A stretch of DNA of 7,260 nt, taken from NCBI GenBank assembly GCA_007375655.1, contig VMES01000013.1, positions 1 to 7,260 on the forward strand. The letters are read 5' to 3'. Positions within the stretch are counted from its first letter, which is position 1, and every line of letters starts with the position of its first letter. This document shows positions 1-4,501 of this stretch, piece after piece. The translations under genes and the position numbers were made by a program. The notes under the pieces were generated by a model. The model saw only the letters and a list, made by a program, of their open reading frames with translations, searched no databases and had not been told where the DNA came from. Source of the stretch: Parcubacteria group bacterium Greene0416_79. Lineage in GTDB: Bacteria > Patescibacteriota > Minisyncoccia > Phycocordibacterales > UBA10002.

Positions 1-16
1 GAGGAGTCGGACGGTC

Positions 17-445
17 TCAACCCGTTCCCGCGATACGGCGAAAGCGGTTGCGTACAAAGACCGCTTCAAGAAGGCGCGCCTGGTCAGCCGCGGTGGCGGG
101 CCGCCCGCCGATGATGCGCGGAAACGACTCGGCGTGGCGGTGAATGATGTGATTCGCAAATCCGTGAAATGTGAAGATGCCGACGCGGTACGCCGCGCCT
201 CCAAGAATCTCCACAAGTTTGCGGCGCATGGAGTATGCGCCTGATTCCGTAAAGGTGAGCGCCAAGATCGCGTCGGGCGGCGTGTCGGTCTTTCGCAGGA
301 TATTCGCAATCCGAAGCGTCAGAAGCGAGGTCTTCCCCGTCCCCGGACCCGCAATCACCATGACGGGGCCGGAGATGGCGTCCACGGCCTCGCGCTGCTT
401 TTTATTCAGTTGCGCGTACCGTCTGCTAAACACCTCATCGCTCAT
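17..445 (-). CDS. UvrD/Rep-family superfamily 1 DNA helicase, N-terminal fragment (probable frameshift)
   Basis: The 142 visible residues are the ATP-binding start of an SF1 helicase, an enzyme that unwinds DNA in repair or replication restart. Seen: a Q-motif-like LNKKQREAV (residues 13-21), Walker A AGPGTGKT (32-39), motif Ia LALTFTESGA (61-70) and motif Ib TFHGFANHII (92-101). Walker B and motifs III-VI are absent because the frame hits TGA at 17-19; full family members are roughly 600-750 residues. In a second minus-strand frame, positions 3-20 read LRPSDS, resembling the LRPxGDP segment expected at this point in CPR UvrD-like proteins. A frameshift, real or from assembly, is therefore more likely than a genuine short protein. 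I chose the ATG at 443-445; a TTG at 479-481 adds 12 unconvincing residues and overlaps the predicted promoter. The gene is divergent from the small gene at 585. The family call is sure; the frameshift is an inference. Confidence 0.8.
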   Translation of the reverse strand: MSDEVFSRRYAQLNKKQREAVDAISGPVMVIAGPGTGKTSLLTLRIANILRKTDTPPDAILALTFTESGAYSMRRKLVEILGGAAYRVGIFTFHGFANHIIHRHAESFPRIIGGRPATAADQARLLEAVFVRNRFRRIAGTG

Positions 446-453
446 AAGAGTAG

Positions 454-481
454 AGTATACCCCCACCCCTTTGTTGCGCAA
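454..481 (-). promoter_or_regulatory. Predicted promoter of the helicase gene, probably giving a leaderless mRNA
   Basis: On the minus strand a -10 hexamer TATACT (454-459, 5 of 6 to consensus) lies 16 bases from a weak -35 TTGCGC (476-481, 3 of 6). Only eight bases separate the -10 from the ATG at 443-445, so transcription would start at or next to the A of the start codon. No Shine-Dalgarno sequence fits in that space, which agrees with a leaderless transcript. This is pattern matching only. Confidence 0.5.
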
Positions 482-511
482 AAGCAGAACATGGCGCGGG
501 AGGTAGATTGA

Positions 512-539
512 TTGACAGCAAACCTGAGATGCGTATCAT
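512..539 (+). promoter_or_regulatory. Strong sigma-70-type promoter of the small plus-strand gene
   Basis: A perfect -35 TTGACA (512-517), a 16-base spacer and a -10 TATCAT (534-539, 5 of 6) point rightward. Transcription would start near 546, giving a leader of about 40 bases before the ATG at 585. Its -35 is about 30 bases from the -35 of the opposing helicase promoter, so 446-584 is a compact divergent control region. The housekeeping sigma factor encoded in this window would be the expected reader. Confidence 0.7.
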
Positions 540-584
540 TAGCCGAAATATGTTGCACCTTTGAACAATCAACCGAGTTACCGC

Positions 585-1031
585 ATGAGCATGAACCAAC
601 TTGATACGACCCTGCTGAAACAAGCCGCAGACCACTGCTTTGCTCTGGAAAAAAGAACGGCGGAGAAGGAAGTTAAGGACGGTATACCACTGGAAGGCCT
701 AGACCGGGTACTCATTGAACTCCCGCCATTTCTGGATCCGGCACGCAACCCTGAAATGGGCGAGTTGCTGCGTTTTATCGCTGCGAGCCGGGAATGCATC
801 ACCATCACCGCCTCAGTGCATGGAGACCCTGAGTTAGTATGGAACGGCGAAGGATTTCACCGAATTGACAAAAAAGGGAATTTGAGGAGGCTCGTCTCAC
901 ATCGGGAAGCAGTTGAGACATTCGTGCGTACAGCACGGGGCGTCGGTGCGCCGGTTTCCCCAGACGACTTCATCCCGCACCTGTGCGCGAGTGCCGGTAA
1001 ACTTGCAGGACGCGTCCTCGCCCGAGCGTGA
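585..1031 (+). CDS. Hypothetical protein, 148 aa, uncharacterised
   Basis: I do not recognise a family. The predicted protein is soluble: no signal peptide and no membrane segment. It opens with a charged, probably helical stretch (about residues 1-30). A hydrophobic LEGLDRVLIELPPFLD segment follows near 40-55, then a beta-like part around CITITASVHGDPELVWNGEG with an FHRIDKKGNLRRL loop, and a C-terminal region with DDFIPHLCASAG. Three cysteines are widely spaced and form no zinc motif. Codon use looks normal and the frame is open throughout. A good promoter (512-539) and terminator (1052-1083) frame it, so it is probably a real single-gene transcript. ATG 585 was chosen because it sits about 40 bases after the predicted start; ATG 591 and TTG 561 are alternatives, and no strong Shine-Dalgarno separates them. 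It is divergent from the helicase and convergent with rpoD. Function unknown. Confidence 0.75.
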   Translation: MSMNQLDTTLLKQAADHCFALEKRTAEKEVKDGIPLEGLDRVLIELPPFLDPARNPEMGELLRFIAASRECITITASVHGDPELVWNGEGFHRIDKKGNLRRLVSHREAVETFVRTARGVGAPVSPDDFIPHLCASAGKLAGRVLARA

Positions 1032-1051
1032 GTCGCTCTCACCTACACCTC

Positions 1052-1083
1052 GCGCAGCAGCAAAGACCCTGCTGCGCTTTTTT
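1052..1083 (+). terminator. Rho-independent terminator of the hypothetical gene
   Basis: A perfect 9-bp GC-rich stem, GCGCAGCAG (1052-1060) with CTGCTGCGC (1069-1077), encloses an 8-base loop and is followed at once by six T residues (1078-1083). It begins 21 bases after the TGA of the plus-strand gene. The other strand has no T-run beside the stem, so it is not an obvious terminator for rpoD, which arrives from the right. Confidence 0.9.
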
Positions 1084-1128
1084 ATGCCGCCGCAACTACC
1101 ATGTGCGAAGTTAACTTTCCAAATCTCC

Positions 1129-1145
1129 CTACTAGCTACTAGCTC
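1129..1145. repeat. Two-copy 7-bp tandem repeat CTACTAG
   Basis: CTACTAG occurs twice back to back (1129-1135 and 1136-1142), followed by a partial third copy. It lies in the short convergent gap (1084-1157) between the plus-strand terminator and the rpoD stop. Nothing else is visible in that gap. Confidence 0.6.
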
Positions 1146-1157
1146 TACGCCCTTCCC

Positions 1158-2342
1158 CTAATACCCCTTTAATTTGCGGGCCTTCTCGTGCTGCCTGATC
1201 TTGTCGTGCGCCTTGGCCTCAATCTGGCGGATGCGCTCGCGGGTGACGCCGAACTTCTGCCCCACCTCTTCCAAGGTATGCGTGATGCCGTCAAGAAGAC
1301 CGTGCCGAAGTTCCAGGATTTTGCGCTCTTTCTCGGAGAGCTCCCCGAGAATCTCCTTGACCTGGTCAGTAAGAATGCGGCGGGACGCCTCTTGGTCCGG
1401 AGAAAGAATCTTATCGTCAGAAAGAAAATCCCCGAGCGTTGACTTGCCGTCGTCTCCGTCGTCTCCCACCGGATTCTCAAGCGACACTGTATCCTGGTCA
1501 ATCTTCTCAATATGATACACTTTCTCCTTTTCAAGGCCCATCTCAACCGCAATCTCCTCGGGCAGCGGCTCGCGCCCCAAGTCCTGGGAGAGCCGCCGCA
1601 CCACCTGCTTGTACTTGGCGATCGTCTCCACCATGTGCACCGGTACCCTGATGGTGCGGGACTGGTCCGCAAGCGCGCGCGTAATCGCCTGCCGAATCCA
1701 CCAGGTGGCATAGGTTGAAAACTTGTATCCCTTGGTCCAGTCAAACTTATCCACCGCCTTGAACAACCCGAGATTACCCTCCTGAATCAAGTCAAGAAGC
1801 GTCAGGTCGGGCGAGCGACCAACATATTTTTTTGCGATGGAGACCACCAGCCGAAGGTTGGCGCGCGCGAGGAGATTCTTCGCTTCCGTATCCCCCTTCT
1901 CAATTCGCCGCGCCAGTTCCTTCTCTTCCTTCGCGACGATAAGCGGATACCGCCCGATCTCCTTGAGATACATCTGGATGGAGTCGTACGCGCTCTCGCT
2001 GCCCCGCCCGAGATAGATGTGTTTGCGCGGAGCCGGTTCCTCAACTTCCTTCTCAAGCCTGCCCCCGCCTTCCAAAACGTCAATGCCGATATTTTGAAAC
2101 CGCTCGTAGAGCACATCAAGAAAGTGAAGGTCGTCTTCAATCGTCGGAAACTCGCGGAGAATCTCGTCATAGGTGATAAATCCGCGCCCCTTCCCCTTTT
2201 CAATAAGCGCCTGGACCAGGTCTTCCCGCCTCTTGCCTCTTGGAAGTTTGGCGGCAAGCGGAGCCGCCTTCTCCGAAGGCGCCTTCTTTCCGCGCGGCCG
2301 CACGCGCGCTGAAGCAGTTCGTTTTTTTGATTGCAGAGACAT
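1158..2342 (-). CDS. rpoD: RNA polymerase primary sigma factor (sigma-70/SigA, group 1)
   Basis: This 394-residue protein directs RNA polymerase to housekeeping promoters. After a basic, proline- and alanine-rich tail (1-39) comes a region 1.1-like helical domain (about 40-91, [13 protein letters not shown]). Region 1.2 follows (about 118-135, [16 protein letters not shown]), then region 2 (157-242) with [12 protein letters not shown], the core-binding [10 protein letters not shown] and the -10-recognition/melting stretch [14 protein letters not shown]. Region 3 is about 243-295. Region 4 (about 325-385) carries the -35-reading helix-turn-helix, with [20 protein letters not shown] near 359-378. 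There is no large non-conserved insert between 1.2 and 2, so it is compact like other small group 1 factors. The ATG at 2340-2342 was preferred over longer reads because GAGGGG (2350-2355) lies 7 bases upstream and the extra residues overlap a palindrome. It follows dnaG on the same strand after a 279-base structured gap. The call is secure. Confidence 0.97.
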   Translation of the reverse strand: MSLQSKKRTASARVRPRGKKAPSEKAAPLAAKLPRGKRREDLVQALIEKGKGRGFITYDEILREFPTIEDDLHFLDVLYERFQNIGIDVLEGGGRLEKEVEEPAPRKHIYLGRGSESAYDSIQMYLKEIGRYPLIVAKEEKELARRIEKGDTEAKNLLARANLRLVVSIAKKYVGRSPDLTLLDLIQEGNLGLFKAVDKFDWTKGYKFSTYATWWIRQAITRALADQSRTIRVPVHMVETIAKYKQVVRRLSQDLGREPLPEEIAVEMGLEKEKVYHIEKIDQDTVSLENPVGDDGDDGKSTLGDFLSDDKILSPDQEASRRILTDQVKEILGELSEKERKILELRHGLLDGITHTLEEVGQKFGVTRERIRQIEAKAHDKIRQHEKARKLKGY

Positions 2343-2349
2343 TGAGTAG

Positions 2350-2355
2350 CCCCTC
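2350..2355 (-). promoter_or_regulatory. Shine-Dalgarno site of rpoD
   Basis: On the minus strand GAGGGG ends 7 bases before the ATG at 2340-2342, a near-ideal ribosome-binding arrangement. It decides the start: the in-frame ATG at 2361-2363 lies upstream of this site, and its initiation region overlaps the 2362-2377 palindrome. Confidence 0.75.
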
Positions 2356-2361
2356 ACACTC

Positions 2362-2377
2362 ATCCGCCTTGGCGGAT
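2362..2377 (-). repeat. Short inverted repeat ATCCGCC-N2-GGCGGAT in the rpoD leader
   Basis: Two perfect 7-base arms (2362-2368 and 2371-2377) are separated by two bases, 19 to 35 bases upstream of the rpoD start and just before its ribosome-binding site. It could be a protein-binding operator, a small RNA hairpin with a reduced stem, or a copy of a dispersed palindromic repeat. The sequence alone does not decide. Confidence 0.55.
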
Positions 2378-2405
2378 TAAAGGAAGGGTAAGTTATCCAC
2401 TTTGA

Positions 2406-2615
2406 ATTACGAAACTCCGCGAGGCACATTTCGAGAAGGGGGTTTGCGGCGCGACTGGCGCCGCAATTTCAGCCCCGCACCAATCTGTGCCGAATCATGT
2501 TTGTCTCCCTTGCGAAAGGTTCGTTGGCACAGATGAGAATGAGCCATTCGTGAAGTTTGGCAAGATTGGTGCGGGGCGTACCACCTTACGGTGCCGAGGA
2601 AAGGAGTTTCGTAAT
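2406..2615. other. Large structured palindromic element between dnaG and rpoD: candidate structured RNA, leader or MITE-like element
   Basis: Most of the 279-base gap between dnaG and rpoD is one nested foldable unit. The outer arms are a perfect 13-bp inverted repeat (2406-2418 with 2603-2615). Inside are 5 bp (2423-2427 with 2591-2595) and 8 positions with one mismatch (2436-2443 with 2580-2587). A 9-bp hairpin follows (2444-2452 with 2458-2466, loop GACTG), then a perfect 15-bp helix (2472-2486 with 2563-2577). Past a one-base bulge that helix extends by 7 bp including one G-U (2488-2494 with 2556-2562). Apical hairpins are 2508-2519 (plus-strand loop GCGA) and 2537-2549. The transcribed strand is unclear. 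G-U pairs in the inner helix favour plus; a possible extension of the outer helix and a competing GTAA-capped hairpin (2582-2593) favour minus. The element ends 6 bases from the dnaG stop. It matches no standard RNA I know. The pairing is seen; function is unknown. Confidence 0.7.
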
Positions 2616-2621
2616 CCACCG

Positions 2622-4388
2622 TTATCCATTAAACCGCACGGCTTTAATCTGCGCAAGACGCTCCCCCAACCGCTTGCACTCCAAAAGGAGCGCCGGTACC
2701 GCGCTTCGGTTGGCGCGTTCGGCCATTCCAAGCGCGCGGAGCGTCTCCTCAAGCGCGCTAGAGAGTGTTGCCTCTTCCAGGCGGTTAAGCAGCTCCTCCT
2801 CTATTTCAACGCGCGTCTTCTCCGAGACAACGCCGCTGCCGCCGGCTCCAAGAAAGAACTCCGCCTCGTAGAGAAGCGCATCGCGGCGGGAAACAAACGC
2901 ATCATACTGCTCCTTAAACTTCGCGTCCTGAAAGAGCCGCGCAAGACGGCTGCGAAATGAAGACGCGGCGGGAGCGAGTTCTTTGCGGGATTCAAGAAAG
3001 AGTAGCAGAGAGAACGCGCGGCGGAGAAGGGCGTCTCCCTCCGCCGGCTCATCGCGAGAAACCGGGGGAAGCGCGGGAGCTCCGTCGGCGCGACCTCTCG
3101 GAACCCGTTTCAGGGAATCATAGAGCGCGTCGGCGCGAAGCCCGGTCGCATCGGCAATCGCGCGAATGAAATGCGATTGCTCTACGCGCGAAGGCAGGAG
3201 AGAAACGAACGGCAAGAGTTTCTCCTCAACCGCCCGGGCAACTTCCCTCCCCGAAGCGGAAGAAGAAAGAATCCCCTGAAGCAAGAAATCAATGACGTGC
3301 TTCGCCTCTCTTGCCCCCCGCTCCCACGCGGGCAGATCGGAGAAGATAAGCTCTGCGGGGTCCTTGCCGCCTAAAAGCGCGATGACGCGCACAGTAAACC
3401 CGCTGAGAAGCGCCAGCCGGATCGCCCTCTCTGACGCCTTTGCCCCCGCGGGATCGGCGTCAAACGCAATAAGCAGATTCTCGGAGAGTCGCTTGAGGCG
3501 CGCCAAGTGTCTCTCGGTAAGCGCAGTGCCGGAGACCGCAACCGCATGTGCATATCCTGCCTGGTGCGCCATGAGGAGGTCCATCTGCCCCTCCACGAGG
3601 ATGGTCGCGTCCTTCTGCCGAATGGCGTTCTTGGCGCGGTTGAAGCCATAGAGCGTCTCGGACTTGTTGAAGAGGGGCGTCTCCGGACTGTTGATGTATT
3701 TGCCGGTCTTCCCGTCATCAAGAGTGGGCAAGATCCTTCCCGAAAACGCAATGATGCGGCCGGCGCTGTCTAGAATCGGAAAGATCACCCGTCCGCGGAA
3801 CCAATCGTAGTGCCTCTCTGCGGACGCGGCGCGCTCGCCTTCTTTCGGCGGGGCGTTCCTCACCATTCCAACCTTCTCCATCTCCTCCGGAGTAAACCCT
3901 TCGCGTGAAAGGTGTTCAAAGAGGGTTCTCCACGCGGCGGGAGCAAAACCAAGACGCCATTCCCGCATGGTCTCCGGAAGTACTCCGCGCGAAGAAAGAT
4001 ACGAACGCGCCTCTCCGCTTTTTGCGAGTTCCGCTTCAAAAAAGCGGGCGGCCTTCTCAAGACAAAGGTACAGGCGCGCGTAGAGGCTCCGCTCCTTGGG
4101 GTCAATGCGCGTCAAAGTGACCCCGGCGCGCTCTGCGAGCACCCGAAGCGCCCCGACAAAATCCAACCCCTCAAACTCCTGCACAAAGGTGAAGAGGTCT
4201 CCTCCCTTTCCGCATCCGAAACAATAGAAAGAGCCGCGCGCCGGAGACACGAAGAAAGACGGCGTGCGCTCGTTATGAAAGGGGCACTTGGCTTTAAGCG
4301 ACGCTCCGGCGCGCTCAAGCTTCACGTAATTTCCGACCACATCCGCGATATTGAGGCGCTCCTTTATCTGTTCTACGGGAGAACTCAT
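2622..4388 (-). CDS. dnaG: DNA primase DnaG
   Basis: DnaG makes the short RNA primers for leading- and lagging-strand DNA synthesis, working with the replicative helicase at the fork. The 588-residue length is normal. Seen: an N-terminal CHC2 zinc ribbon with C35, H38, C56 and C59 (CPFHNERTPSF and YCFGCGKGGD). The catalytic core includes RGRVIFPI (about 198-205) and AFSGRI (214-219). The Toprim domain has the acidic EGQMD (266-270), FDADPAG (309-315) and GKDPAE (341-346) motifs that hold metal ions. Residues past about 430 form a divergent, charged helical tail in the position of the helicase-interaction domain. EGQMD in place of the common EGYxD is, as I recall, usual in CPR primases. ATG 4386-4388 gives the conserved MSSPVEQIKERLNIADVV start; a 16-residue upstream extension is only translated tandem repeat. 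No Shine-Dalgarno is visible. It lies 98 bases after rpoC and before rpoD. Confidence 0.97.
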   Translation of the reverse strand: MSSPVEQIKERLNIADVVGNYVKLERAGASLKAKCPFHNERTPSFFVSPARGSFYCFGCGKGGDLFTFVQEFEGLDFVGALRVLAERAGVTLTRIDPKERSLYARLYLCLEKAARFFEAELAKSGEARSYLSSRGVLPETMREWRLGFAPAAWRTLFEHLSREGFTPEEMEKVGMVRNAPPKEGERAASAERHYDWFRGRVIFPILDSAGRIIAFSGRILPTLDDGKTGKYINSPETPLFNKSETLYGFNRAKNAIRQKDATILVEGQMDLLMAHQAGYAHAVAVSGTALTERHLARLKRLSENLLIAFDADPAGAKASERAIRLALLSGFTVRVIALLGGKDPAELIFSDLPAWERGAREAKHVIDFLLQGILSSSASGREVARAVEEKLLPFVSLLPSRVEQSHFIRAIADATGLRADALYDSLKRVPRGRADGAPALPPVSRDEPAEGDALLRRAFSLLLFLESRKELAPAASSFRSRLARLFQDAKFKEQYDAFVSRRDALLYEAEFFLGAGGSGVVSEKTRVEIEEELLNRLEEATLSSALEETLRALGMAERANRSAVPALLLECKRLGERLAQIKAVRFNG

Positions 4389-4390
4389 AA

Positions 4391-4432
4391 CGTGTAGCGT
4401 ATAACGTATAACGTATAACGTATTACGGAATA
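4391..4432. repeat. 7-bp tandem repeat (CGTATAA) directly upstream of dnaG
   Basis: Six heptamers run without gaps: CGTGTAG (4391), then CGTATAA three times perfectly (4398, 4405, 4412), CGTATTA (4419) and CGGAATA (4426). The array ends two bases before the dnaG ATG at 4386-4388, and the start-codon region CTCATAA (4384-4390) even keeps the phase. On the coding strand the unit reads TTATACG, so each copy carries a partial -10-like TATAC. No ribosome-binding site is present here. The array could form promoter elements or be a neutral microsatellite. Confidence 0.85.
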
Positions 4433-4460
4433 ACAAAAAGAAAAGTGTCTCTCCGAAAGG

Positions 4461-4501
4461 TTATTCAGCTATTCAGTTTCTTTTGGTTATCCGTTATTCA
4501 G
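4461..4501. repeat. Octamer repeats (TTATTCAG-type) across the rpoC 3' end
   Basis: TTATTCAG (4461-4468), CTATTCAG (4469-4476), GTTATCCG (4486-4493) and TTATTCAG (4494-4501) are related 8-mers. The last two encode the final rpoC residues and its TAA stop (4487-4489). The rest of the rpoC-dnaG gap (4433-4460) has a T-rich stretch on the coding strand but no stable stem, so I do not call a terminator. Confidence 0.6.

Noticed and set aside
561..584. Upstream TTG start for the 148-aa hypothetical protein
   Set aside because: It adds only eight residues, lies about 15 bases from the predicted transcription start and has no Shine-Dalgarno. ATG 585 is the simpler choice.
2343..2429. Longer rpoD start (up to 29 more residues)
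   Set aside because: The extension translates the palindrome and gap sequence without sigma-factor similarity, while GAGGGG is well placed for the ATG at 2342.
2406..2615. tmRNA, RNase P RNA, SRP RNA or 6S RNA as identity of the structured element
   Set aside because: I looked on both strands for the tmRNA T-arm and CCA end, the RNase P conserved regions (a lone GAGGAAAG at 2596-2603 has no partner ACAGAA region), the SRP GGAAG apical motif and a 6S central bubble. None fits.
2407..2619. 70-codon minus-strand frame across the palindromic element
   Set aside because: It coincides almost exactly with the inverted-repeat arms and has low-complexity, arginine-rich composition with no ribosome-binding site. 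The base-pairing explains the sequence better than coding does.
2393..2630. DnaA-box-like TTATCCACT (2393-2401) and TTATCCATT (2622-2630)
   Set aside because: Only two imperfect matches about 230 bases apart, with no AT-rich unwinding region or dnaA/dnaN nearby. The second lies over the dnaG stop as part of the GGATAAC motif. This is not enough for an origin.
4391..4432. CRISPR-like array
   Set aside because: Units are 7 bp with no spacers. It is a simple tandem repeat.
4389..4486. Intrinsic terminator between rpoC and dnaG
   Set aside because: The coding strand has a run TTTTCTTTTTG, but the preceding bases (around CTTTCGGAGAG) cannot form a stable stem with a reasonable loop.
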